DNA of 64,000 nucleotides, from NCBI RefSeq assembly GCF_023516435.1, contig NZ_CP097332.1, forward strand, positions 3,410,001 through 3,474,000, in the 5' to 3' direction. Of the stretch, positions 52,547 to 60,003 are shown piece after piece (the stretch's first letter is position 1; each line of letters starts with the position of its first letter). Both the position numbers and the translations under genes were made by a program. Source of the DNA: Jatrophihabitans telluris. Lineage in GTDB: Bacteria; Actinomycetota; Actinomycetes; Mycobacteriales; Jatrophihabitantaceae. The notes under the pieces were generated by a model. The model was not told the DNA's origin. It worked only from the letters and a program-made list of their open reading frames with translations, and ran no database searches.

Positions 52547-52642
52547 TCCCACCACGCGCAACGAGGGCAACCTCAACGTCCCACCACGCGCAACAAGGGC
52601 AACCTCAACGTCCCACCACGCGCAACAAGGGCAACCTCAACG
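52503..52642. repeat. Repeat array E: one inverted plus four direct units, 32-bp period
   Basis: An inverted core (52503-52523) and a direct core (52526-52546) are perfect reverse complements around GT, giving a 44-bp palindrome. Further direct cores start at 52558, 52590 and 52622 with spacer TCCCACCACGC. The last core contains the stop of the minus-strand epimerase gene (52637-52639). Confidence 0.96.
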
Positions 52643-53668
52643 GGAGTGGGCCAACTCGGCCATGCCGGCGTCGAAGTCCTCCGCCGGATACCAGCCCAGC
52701 TCGGCCCGGGCCCGCGAGGAGTCGGCGGTGATGTGCCGGACGTCGCCGAGCCGGTACTCCCCGGTCACCACCGGTGCCGCGCCAGCGAGGGCGACCGCCA
52801 GCGCGGTGGCCATCTCCCCCACCGTCCGGGGCGTCCCCGAACCCACGTTGTACGCCCGCGTACCCGCGACCCCGGCCTCAGCCGCCGCCACGGTGGCCGA
52901 GGCGATGTCCCGCACGTGGACGAAGTCCCGCCGCTGGCCACCGTCCTCGAACACCCGCGGGGCCTGGCCCCGCCGCAGCGCCGAGGTGAAGATCGCGGCC
53001 ACCCCGGCGTACGGGGTGTCGGACGGCATGCCCGGGCCGTACACGTTGTGATAGCGCAGGGCCGCCACCGATCCACCGGTGGAACGGGCCCAATTACGCG
53101 CGTAGAGCTCCTGCGCGAACTTGCTGCTGGCGTAGGCGTTGCGAGGATCGATCGGCGCGTCCTCATCCACGAGTTGGGCGCCGAGAGTCCGACCGCACTC
53201 CGGGCACGGCGGGTCGAACTGCCCGCGCCGCAGCGCCGATTCCTCCCGCACTCCAGGCGCCACGGGCCCGTGCTCCGCGCAGTGCCCCAGGCCTTCTCCG
53301 TACACAACCATCGAACTGGCCAGAACCAGCCGGCCGACTCCGGTCGTGGCCATCGCCGCCAGCAGACTCGCTGTTCCGGCATCGTTGGACGAGGCGTAGT
53401 CGGGCAGGTCCTGCACGTCGACCCCCAAACCGACCTTGGCCGCCAGGTGGATCACGGCCTCCACGCCCGACAGCGCAGGCAGTACCGCGGGGCGGTCCCG
53501 CACATCGGCCACAACGAGTTCGACCCCCGGCGGCGGCGCCCACGCCAAGCCGTGATGGACGTCCTCGCGCAGCGAATCCAGTACCCGTACGTCATGGCCG
53601 CGCGCAAGGGCGCGGGCAAGCACGTGACGGCCGATGAAACCGGCTCCCCCGGTCAGCAACAGACGCAT
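52637..53668 (-). CDS. NAD-dependent epimerase/dehydratase with CPxC insertion
   Basis: This protein of 343 residues is of the extended SDR family: cofactor loop TGGAGFIGRHV, catalytic YASSK, YHNVYGPGMP, FVHVRDIASATV. It likely works on a nucleotide sugar (UDP-glucose epimerase-like). An insertion around 145-165 contains CPECGRTLGAQ, a half zinc-ribbon unusual for the family. The C terminus, Ser-Arg-stop, is encoded by a repeat core of array E. Its start overlaps the MTA phosphorylase stop (TGATG). Confidence 0.9.
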   Translation of the reverse strand: MRLLLTGGAGFIGRHVLARALARGHDVRVLDSLREDVHHGLAWAPPPGVELVVADVRDRPAVLPALSGVEAVIHLAAKVGLGVDVQDLPDYASSNDAGTASLLAAMATTGVGRLVLASSMVVYGEGLGHCAEHGPVAPGVREESALRRGQFDPPCPECGRTLGAQLVDEDAPIDPRNAYASSKFAQELYARNWARSTGGSVAALRYHNVYGPGMPSDTPYAGVAAIFTSALRRGQAPRVFEDGGQRRDFVHVRDIASATVAAAEAGVAGTRAYNVGSGTPRTVGEMATALAVALAGAAPVVTGEYRLGDVRHITADSSRARAELGWYPAEDFDAGMAELAHSR

Positions 53669-54483
53669 CAGGGCAGCTCGAACGGCGGCGGGGTGTTCCC
53701 GTAGACCTCGCCGTACAACTCGTTGCCAGTGAGCGCCGGCAACTGCGACAGCGTCGCCACCAACAGCTCACGAAGCCTGGGCAGGTTCGTCGCGAACTGT
53801 TCGAGCACCTCGGCGTGGGTGACCCCACCGCCGACCTCGACGCCGGCATCATGATCGGTGACCAGGCACAGGCCGGTGAACTCCAGGGCCAGCTCCCGTG
53901 CCAGGGCCGCTTCGGGCATGCCGGTCATGCCGATGATCGACGCGCCGCGGCGCTGATAGTCCAATGATTCGGCACGGGTGGAGAAGCGCGGGCCGTTGAT
54001 GACGATCAAGGTTCCCCCGTCGACGACCTCGATTCCGGCCGCCGCCGAGCCCCGCAGTGCCGCCGCACGGCCGGCCACCGAGTACGGGTCGGAGAAGGAG
54101 ACATGGGCCACCCCGCTGTCGGAGTCGTTGTAGGTGTGGCCGCGCCCATAGGTGCGATCGATGATCTGATCGGGCACCACGATGGTGCCCGGCCCGAGTT
54201 CGGGCTTCAGCGATCCGACGGCCGAGGCCGAGACGATCTGGCGCACGCCCAGCGAGCGCAGCGCCCACAGGTTGGCGCGGTACGGCACCCGATGCGGCGG
54301 AAAGCGGTGATCGGCGCCGTGCCGAGGCAGGAACGCGATCTGCCGCTCCCCCAGCCGTCCGACCGTGATCTCGCCGCTCGGATCACCCCACGGGGTGCGC
54401 ACCGTGACCGCGGCGGCGTCGCTGAGCAAGGAGTAGAAACCGGATCCGCCGATGACACCGATCTCGGCCTGAATGTTCGTCAC
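53668..54483 (-). CDS. mtnP: S-methyl-5'-thioadenosine phosphorylase (MtnP/PNP family)
   Basis: A phosphorylase of 271 residues: IGVIGGSGFYSLL, RHGADHRFPPHRVPYRANLW, ASAVGSLKPELGPGTIVVPD, TLIVINGPRFSTRAES and IIGMTGMPEAALARELA. It splits methylthioadenosine for methionine salvage; related enzymes use 6-oxopurine nucleosides. GTG 54483 (MTNIQAEIGVIGG) has TAGATT 6 nt upstream. It is coupled to the epimerase gene. Confidence 0.93.
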   Translation of the reverse strand: MTNIQAEIGVIGGSGFYSLLSDAAAVTVRTPWGDPSGEITVGRLGERQIAFLPRHGADHRFPPHRVPYRANLWALRSLGVRQIVSASAVGSLKPELGPGTIVVPDQIIDRTYGRGHTYNDSDSGVAHVSFSDPYSVAGRAAALRGSAAAGIEVVDGGTLIVINGPRFSTRAESLDYQRRGASIIGMTGMPEAALARELALEFTGLCLVTDHDAGVEVGGGVTHAEVLEQFATNLPRLRELLVATLSQLPALTGNELYGEVYGNTPPPFELP

Positions 54484-54489
54484 CGGTCA

Positions 54490-54495
54490 AATCTA
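54490..54495 (-). promoter_or_regulatory. -10 element (TAGATT) of mtnP
   Basis: Six nucleotides before GTG 54483; leaderless arrangement. Confidence 0.5.
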
Positions 54496-54508
54496 GCGGC
54501 CTCACCAA

Positions 54509-54528
54509 TTACTAGGACGTCATAGTAA
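54509..54528. promoter_or_regulatory. 20-bp palindromic operator at the acyl-CoA dehydrogenase promoter
   Basis: TTACTA-G-GACGTC-A-TAGTAA is palindromic at 18 of 20 positions. TAAACT (54526-54531), a likely -10, overlaps its right end. It lies 69 bp before the acyl-CoA dehydrogenase start. Confidence 0.6.
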
Positions 54529-54596
54529 ACTCAGGACGCGTCGGCCCACCCCGCCGGCCGACCGTCAGAGCCCCGGTAGCACCGGCAGGAGATCCC

Positions 54597-55745
54597 ATGC
54601 TGCGCAAGCATTACGACGACGACCAGCTCGCCTTCGGCGAAGCCAGCCACACCTTCATCGCAAAACAGATCCACCCCGACTACCTGGCGTGGGAGCAAGC
54701 CGGCATCGCGCCCCGGGAACTGTTCACCGCGGCCGGCGCGCAGGGCCTGCTCGGCCTGCAGATCCCCGAGGAGTACGGCGGCGGCGGCACCCAGGACTTC
54801 CGTTTCAACCAGATCCTGGACGAGGAGCTGATGCTCGGCGGCGTCGGAGCGGCCGGGCTCGGCCTCAGCCTGCACAACGACATCTGCCTGCCGTACTTCC
54901 TCCACTACTGCACAGCCGAGCAGAAGCGTCGCTGGCTGCCCGGGATCGCCAGCGGCGAGCTGATCACCGCCGTCGCCATGACCGAGCCCGGAGCCGGGTC
55001 CGACCTGGCGGGTATCCGCAGCAGCGCGGTGGCCGACGGGACGGATCTGATCGTCAACGGTTCCAAGACCTTCATCACCAACGGGATCAACGCCGACCTG
55101 GTCATCGTGGCCGTCCGCACCTCGGCCGACAAGCACCGCGGTCTCACCCTGGTCGTGCTCGAACGCGGCATGCCCGGCTTCGAGCGGGGCCGCAACCTGG
55201 ACAAGCTCGGCCTGCACTCGCAGGACACCGCTGAGCTGTCGTTCACCGACGTTCGGGTGCCAGCCGAGAACATTCTCGGCGAGATCGGGACCGGCTTTGC
55301 CTCGCTGGTCGCCAACCTCCCACAGGAGCGGCTGTCGATCGCCGTCGCCGGCGTTGCCGGTGCCCGCGCGGCGTTGAACTGGACCGTCGACTACGTCCGC
55401 GAGCGCAAAGCCTTCTCGGCCTCGATCGGCTCGCTGCAGAACACTCGCTTCCGCCTGGCCGAGATCGCCACCGAGGTCGACGTGGCCCAGGCCTACGTCG
55501 ACCGCTGCGTCATCGCACTGAACGAGGACGACCTGAGCGTGCAGGACGCCGCCAAGGCCAAGTGGTGGTGCACCGAGCTGCAGGGCCGAACCGTCGACAC
55601 CTGCCTGCAGTTGCACGGCGGCTACGGCTACATGCTGGAATACCCGATCGCACGCGCCTTCGCCGACGCTCGGGTCACCCGGATCTACGGCGGCGCGACC
55701 GAGATCATGAAAGAGATCATCGGGCGATCCCTCAAGCTCAACTGA
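54597..55745 (+). CDS. Acyl-CoA dehydrogenase
   Basis: A FAD enzyme of 382 residues: ITAVAMTEPGAGSDLAGI (FAD/substrate), NGSKTFITNGINADL, QLHGGYGYMLEYPIARAFAD and the final ARVTRIYGGATEIMKEII carrying the usual Glu-containing motif. It performs the first step of a beta-oxidation-type pathway; chain-length preference unknown. ATG 54597 (MLRKHYDDDQ). It is divergent from mtnP, with a strong palindrome over the promoter, so regulated by fatty acid or CoA-ester supply. Confidence 0.93.
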   Translation: MLRKHYDDDQLAFGEASHTFIAKQIHPDYLAWEQAGIAPRELFTAAGAQGLLGLQIPEEYGGGGTQDFRFNQILDEELMLGGVGAAGLGLSLHNDICLPYFLHYCTAEQKRRWLPGIASGELITAVAMTEPGAGSDLAGIRSSAVADGTDLIVNGSKTFITNGINADLVIVAVRTSADKHRGLTLVVLERGMPGFERGRNLDKLGLHSQDTAELSFTDVRVPAENILGEIGTGFASLVANLPQERLSIAVAGVAGARAALNWTVDYVRERKAFSASIGSLQNTRFRLAEIATEVDVAQAYVDRCVIALNEDDLSVQDAAKAKWWCTELQGRTVDTCLQLHGGYGYMLEYPIARAFADARVTRIYGGATEIMKEIIGRSLKLN

Positions 55746-55752
55746 GCCCGCC

Positions 55753-55768
55753 CGCGCCGTGTGGCGCG
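55753..55768 (+). terminator. Hairpin after acyl-CoA dehydrogenase gene
   Basis: CGCGCC-GTGT-GGCGCG, 6-bp stem and tetraloop, 7 bp after the stop; no U-run. Confidence 0.35.
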
Positions 55769-55780
55769 CGATGGCTGTTC

Positions 55781-55786
55781 TAGAGT
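55781..55786 (+). promoter_or_regulatory. -10 element (TAGAGT) of maf
   Basis: Six nucleotides before ATG 55793. Confidence 0.5.
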
Positions 55787-55792
55787 CGGCCA

Positions 55793-56443
55793 ATGCGTTT
55801 CGTCCTCGCCTCGGCCTCCCCGGCACGCCTGGCCACGCTGCGAGCCGCCGGGGTCGACCCCGAGGTCATCGTCTCGGGCGTCGATGAGGACGCCGTCACC
55901 GCACCTTCCCCGGCCGAGCTGGTGCAGGCGTTGGCCCTGCTCAAGGCCACGGCCGTCGCGAACGCGCTGATCGAGACGGTGGCCGCACCGACCCTGGTCC
56001 TCGGCTGCGACTCGATGCTCGAGTTTCGTGGCCACGCGTTGGGCAAGCCGGCAAGCGTCGCGGAGGCGCGCCAGCGCTGGCACGACCTGCGTGGGCGGTC
56101 TGCGGTCTTGCACACCGGGCACGCCCTGTTCGCGCTGACCGAAGCACCAGGGGGCCGATTCGCCTCGCCGGAAAAGGCCAAAGTCGCCGTGGCCAGCACC
56201 GAGGTCCGGTTCGGCCGACCCACCGACGACGAGATCGAGGACTACCTGGCCACGGGCGAACCGTTGAACGTGGCGGGCGCCTTCACCATCGACGGCCTAG
56301 GTGGCTGGTTCGTCGAAGCAATCACCGGTGACCATCACAACGTCGTCGGTCTGTCCTTACCCTTGCTGCGGGCGATGATCCGGGAACTCGGCTACGCCCT
56401 GTCGGACCTGCCGCGAAACGGCCGCGGGCCGGCCACATCCTGA
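55793..56443 (+). CDS. maf: Maf family nucleoside triphosphate pyrophosphatase
   Basis: A protein of 216 residues: [19 protein letters not shown] at the N terminus, [20 protein letters not shown] in the middle and [20 protein letters not shown] toward the end, the three Maf motifs. Maf enzymes hydrolyse noncanonical or pyrimidine nucleotides and affect septation. In M. tuberculosis maf (Rv3282) directly follows accD5-accE5; here a 10-kb block intervenes. The last eight codons and the stop are part of a terminator hairpin. Confidence 0.94.
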   Translation: MRFVLASASPARLATLRAAGVDPEVIVSGVDEDAVTAPSPAELVQALALLKATAVANALIETVAAPTLVLGCDSMLEFRGHALGKPASVAEARQRWHDLRGRSAVLHTGHALFALTEAPGGRFASPEKAKVAVASTEVRFGRPTDDEIEDYLATGEPLNVAGAFTIDGLGGWFVEAITGDHHNVVGLSLPLLRAMIRELGYALSDLPRNGRGPATS

Positions 56444-56468
56444 GTCGGATGTGGCCGGCCCGCGGCCG
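56419..56468. terminator. Perfect 22-bp hairpin; loop contains the maf stop codon
   Basis: Left arm 56419-56440 lies inside maf, loop TGAGTC (56441-56446) starts with the stop TGA, right arm 56447-56468 ends 9 bp before the stop of the convergent lipoprotein gene. Arms are perfectly complementary. Likely bidirectional terminator or RNA end-stabiliser. Confidence 0.75.
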
Positions 56469-56477
56469 GAACGAGAA

Positions 56478-57137
56478 TTACTTGGTGTTGACGGTGATCT
56501 TGGCGATTCCGACCAGCAGGCCGCCCTTGACGGCGGTGGTCTTGAAGGTCGAGTTCAGCAGGTCGGCAGCAACCTGCGAGACCTGGACCTGAGTGCCTTC
56601 CAGGATCGCGGTGTTGCCCGAGGTCTGCAGCGGCTTGAGGGTGTTTCCGTTCAGCCCGAAGAGCAGCGCGTGGGTGGCGGCACTCTTGCCGTTGACGGCG
56701 ACGTCACCGTAGAGCTTGGACGCGCCGGGGTCGATGTCGAAGTTGGTGAGCGACACCTTCGTCGCGCCACCGGTCAACGAGAAGCCGGAGCCGTCGTGCT
56801 TGATGTCGCCTACGACGTAGGGCGAAACCGATCCGGGCTTGAAGTACTTGACGTTGCCACCGGTGATCGGGAAGACCAGCGAGCCGTTGGTGAGCTTCGC
56901 GGTGCCGATGACGCCGGGGGTGAGCTTGAGGGTGCCGAGCGCCGCGACGAAGTTGCTGTCCAGTGCAACCGCGGTGGACTGGCCACTCAGCGCCGGAATG
57001 TCGGCCAGCGGCGCGGCCGCTGAGGTCGAGGACGCGGCGGGGGTGCTGGAGGACTTGTTGCTGCTGCAGGCCGCCGCGCCCAGCGCCACGGTGGCGATGG
57101 CGGTGGCGGTGATGACGCCTCGGGCAATTCGGTTCAT
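56478..57137 (-). CDS. Putative lipoprotein of unknown function
   Basis: The product is 219 residues. Signal helix MNRIARGVITATAIATVALG is followed by lipobox AAACSS, then a Ser/Ala linker. The mature domain is beta-rich with Gly/Thr turns (LTPGVIGTAKLTNGSLVFPI, YVVGDIKHDGSGFSLTGG, LTNFDIDPGASKLYGDVAVN). I do not recognise the family; the pattern is like a repeated-strand cell-surface domain. ATG 57137 has AAGGAG upstream. Confidence 0.78.
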   Translation of the reverse strand: MNRIARGVITATAIATVALGAAACSSNKSSSTPAASSTSAAAPLADIPALSGQSTAVALDSNFVAALGTLKLTPGVIGTAKLTNGSLVFPITGGNVKYFKPGSVSPYVVGDIKHDGSGFSLTGGATKVSLTNFDIDPGASKLYGDVAVNGKSAATHALLFGLNGNTLKPLQTSGNTAILEGTQVQVSQVAADLLNSTFKTTAVKGGLLVGIAKITVNTK

Positions 57138-57234
57138 CGGGAATCTCCTTCGATTTTGGCCTTGCTTTCGAAGGGGATTCGCCACCACGGCCAGGGCGGA
57201 TTGGCTCAGTGGGTCACCATTGGTGTGTTCAGGC

Positions 57235-58236
57235 TCACCGGCGCCCGCGCGGCCGGAGCGTCACCGGCGGGATCGGAGGCGCCGGCAACCGATCGCCCTC
57301 GTAGGCGACGTCGCCGAAGCGTTGCCCGGCCATCCAGGCGGTTCGCGCGGCGAGGATCTCGTCGTGGCTGCGGCCGACGAAGTTCCACCACATCACCAGC
57401 TCCTCGTCGAACGGCTCGCCGCCGAGCAGCAGCAGACGTGCGCCGGCATTACTGTGCACCGCCAGTTCAGAGCGCCCCGTCCCGAGGTAGGCCATGTCCC
57501 CGGACCACAATTGCTCGGTCCCGTCGGACCAATCGCCGCTCAGGACGAGCAGCGCATGCTCCCAGTCCGGCCGCAGCTGCACCATCGCCTCGACGCCGGC
57601 GGCCACCTCAAGTTCCGCGCCGACCAGCGGAGTCAGGGCGGTCGCCGGGGACGTGACCTCGCCCAGCGAACCCATCAGCAGTCGGGCCCGCACTCCGTCG
57701 CCGCGCCATTCCGGCAGCTGCTCGTGGTGTTCGAAGAAGGGAGACGCGTCCCGGTCGGCGTCGGGCAGCGCGATCCAGAGCTGCACGCCGTGGAGCTGGT
57801 CCCCATGCCCGGTCGGAGAGTTCTCGGCGTGGGCGATGCCGTGCCCGGCGCTCATCAGGTTCAGCTGCCCGGGCCGGATGATCTGGTCGCTGCCAAGACT
57901 GTCGCGGTGCCGGACGTCACCGGCCAGCAGCCACGTCACGGTCTGCAAGCCGCTGTGCGGATGGGGGGCGATCTGCATCCCCGCCTCGCCACGGACGTCG
58001 TCCGGGCCGAACAGGTCCAGGAAGCACCAGGCACCGACCGTCCTCCGACCGCGGGTGGGCAGGTAGCGCTGCACCATCGCCGCAGACCCTGGGCCGGCCG
58101 GATTTCCGTCCACGGCGATCGTTCTGGGCGTGAGCACGACCGGCCGCGGGTCAAGCCGCTCGAAGACCGGGCCGTTCAGACCGACGCGGGCGGGCAGGTC
58201 GACCTCGGCGGGCGTCCCGACCTCCAAGTTGCTCAC
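57235..58236 (-). CDS. Pirin family protein
   Basis: A bicupin of 333 residues. The N-terminal cupin has the metal ligands of pirin: APHPHSGLQTVTWLL (two His) and SAGHGIAHAE (His and Glu). Pirins include quercetinase-like dioxygenases and transcription cofactors. The second cupin ends with VMWWNFVGRSHDEI, the pirin C-terminal motif. No close operon partner. Confidence 0.93.
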   Translation of the reverse strand: MSNLEVGTPAEVDLPARVGLNGPVFERLDPRPVVLTPRTIAVDGNPAGPGSAAMVQRYLPTRGRRTVGAWCFLDLFGPDDVRGEAGMQIAPHPHSGLQTVTWLLAGDVRHRDSLGSDQIIRPGQLNLMSAGHGIAHAENSPTGHGDQLHGVQLWIALPDADRDASPFFEHHEQLPEWRGDGVRARLLMGSLGEVTSPATALTPLVGAELEVAAGVEAMVQLRPDWEHALLVLSGDWSDGTEQLWSGDMAYLGTGRSELAVHSNAGARLLLLGGEPFDEELVMWWNFVGRSHDEILAARTAWMAGQRFGDVAYEGDRLPAPPIPPVTLRPRGRR

Positions 58237-58286
58237 GCAACCAGTTTGCCGCAGTGGCGGCGGCCCGGCCAGCGAGGAACCGGCGT

Positions 58287-59984
58287 TCAGCCGCCGGCGG
58301 GGACGTTGGGTGTCGTCGTGGCCGCGCTGGTCCCGGTGGCAGTGGTGGCCGGCGTGGTGGTCGCCGAGGTCGGCGTCCCGCCCTGCGGGACGATGGCCGA
58401 ACTGCTCGGTGTCGTGCTCACGCTGGCGCTGGTCGCAGCGGTGGTCGTCGGAGGTGCGCTGGTGGTCGGCGAGGACGAGGTGGGTGCCGAGGACGACGTC
58501 GGGGCCGACGAGGAGGACTTCGTGGTCGACGGGGGCGTCGAGGACGCCGAGTGGGGCGCCGAGGACGTCGCGGTCAATGAGGACGCCGACGACGACGGGG
58601 CTGCCGAGGAACTCGAACTGGACGAGCTGGTGGACGAGCCCGGCGAGGGGTGGGACGTGTTGTGCGACAGCCAGAAGAATCCGCCGCCGAGAAGAAGGAG
58701 CAGCGCGACGATCACCGCCGTGATGATTCCGGCCCGGCTGCCCGAGCCACGCGGCTCGTCGTCCTCGTACCGCCCGAGCGGCACACCGGCATCACCCGGG
58801 GTTGCGGGCCCACCGGTGCCGACCTCGCCGCCGCCAGGTACGGCGCCGAAGAACTGCGTGTGCTGATCGGCCAGCTCAGCCCCGAGAGCGGTTGCGCCCA
58901 GAGCGGCACCGGCCGCGGCCACCGATCCCGCGACGAACGGGTCGAAGACAGCCGGCATGACGCCGGACGTGGGGCTCAGAGCAGCTGCGACCTGGGCCGC
59001 GCTGGGCCGCTGATCCGGCTCCATCGCAGTCATCGCCGTCAACAGCTCCGGCCAGGGCTGCGGCAGGCCGGCCGGAATCTCCGGGGATCGGTGCAGCCGA
59101 GCGACCATAGCCTCCATCGGGGTGCCCTCGTAGGACTTGCGGCCGGTCAGGGACTCGATCAGGACCAGACCCAGCGCGTACAGGTCGGCCGGTGGCCCGA
59201 CGGCACTTCCGCGGGCCTGTTCGGGGGCGAGGTAAGTGGCGGTCCCGACGGTGAAGTCGACACTGGTCATCGGCTCGGCCTCCAGCAGCCGCACGATGCC
59301 GAAGTCGGACAGTCGCGCCCGGAACTCCGCCCCCTCCCGCAACTGGGGGCCCAGTCCGTGATCACTGCCGAGCAGAATGTTGGCCGGTTTGACGTCGCGG
59401 TGCACCATGCCACGGGCGTGGACGTAGTCCAGCGCCGCGGCGATCTGAGCACCGATGCTGCGCACGACGGGCTCAGGCAACGGTCCGCCGGAGGAAAGCT
59501 CCGCCGACAGGGATGGACCGTCGACCAGCTCCATGACCAGGTAGGCCGAACCGGACTGGCCCGTGATCGAACCGTCGTAGAGCGTGATCAGGTTCGGATG
59601 GTTGAGCTGGGCCAGCACCTGCAGCTCGACCTCCTGGCGCTGCTGGCCACCGAGCGTGTTGTTGCCGCCGTCCAGCTGCGAGCGGAACACCTTGATCGCG
59701 ACATCGCGACCGAGCAGTTCGTCACGGGCCCGGAAGACCTCGGCCATCGCTCCGGATCCGATCGGCGTCTGCACCCGGTAACGGTCGCCGATCAGCCAGC
59801 CACCGGGCTGCGGTGGGGCCGGGAAGCGGCCGGTGGGTGGCTCGGAAATCGCCTGGCTCCTCTGCGCGCTCGACTCTGGTCGACTCGTGGTCGACTCAAG
59901 GCTAGCGGCCGACGTGGCGTCCTGCTGACCGGCGCCCCGCGACCGACGGCGCGCCGCCCGGCCTCGCCTGGGGCGGCCGTTCAC
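58287..59984 (-). CDS. Serine/threonine protein kinase with membrane anchor and Ser/Thr-rich outer domain
   Basis: A PknB-type kinase of 565 residues: disordered N terminus (1-60), kinase domain about 65-330 (IGSGAMAEVFRARDELLG, VAIKVF, YVHARGMVHRDVKPANILL, LSDFGIVRLL, TYLAPEQARGSAVGPPADLY), a membrane helix (GIITAVIVALLLLLGGGFFW, about 415-435) and a 120-residue Ser/Thr/Pro-rich tail outside with no PASTA domain. All catalytic residues are present. It starts 19 bp after the carboxylase gene on the same strand and may be co-transcribed. Sites phosphorylated unknown. Confidence 0.93.
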   Translation of the reverse strand: MNGRPRRGRAARRRSRGAGQQDATSAASLESTTSRPESSAQRSQAISEPPTGRFPAPPQPGGWLIGDRYRVQTPIGSGAMAEVFRARDELLGRDVAIKVFRSQLDGGNNTLGGQQRQEVELQVLAQLNHPNLITLYDGSITGQSGSAYLVMELVDGPSLSAELSSGGPLPEPVVRSIGAQIAAALDYVHARGMVHRDVKPANILLGSDHGLGPQLREGAEFRARLSDFGIVRLLEAEPMTSVDFTVGTATYLAPEQARGSAVGPPADLYALGLVLIESLTGRKSYEGTPMEAMVARLHRSPEIPAGLPQPWPELLTAMTAMEPDQRPSAAQVAAALSPTSGVMPAVFDPFVAGSVAAAGAALGATALGAELADQHTQFFGAVPGGGEVGTGGPATPGDAGVPLGRYEDDEPRGSGSRAGIITAVIVALLLLLGGGFFWLSHNTSHPSPGSSTSSSSSSSSAAPSSSASSLTATSSAPHSASSTPPSTTKSSSSAPTSSSAPTSSSPTTSAPPTTTAATSASVSTTPSSSAIVPQGGTPTSATTTPATTATGTSAATTTPNVPAGG

Positions 59985-60003
59985 CGCCGGCGGATCACGG
60001 CCC

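Noticed and set aside
56839-58866. 675-codon plus-strand ORF
   Set aside because: Antisense to lipoprotein, pirin and kinase genes, which have clear families; its translation is low-complexity. An artefact of GC-rich codon usage.
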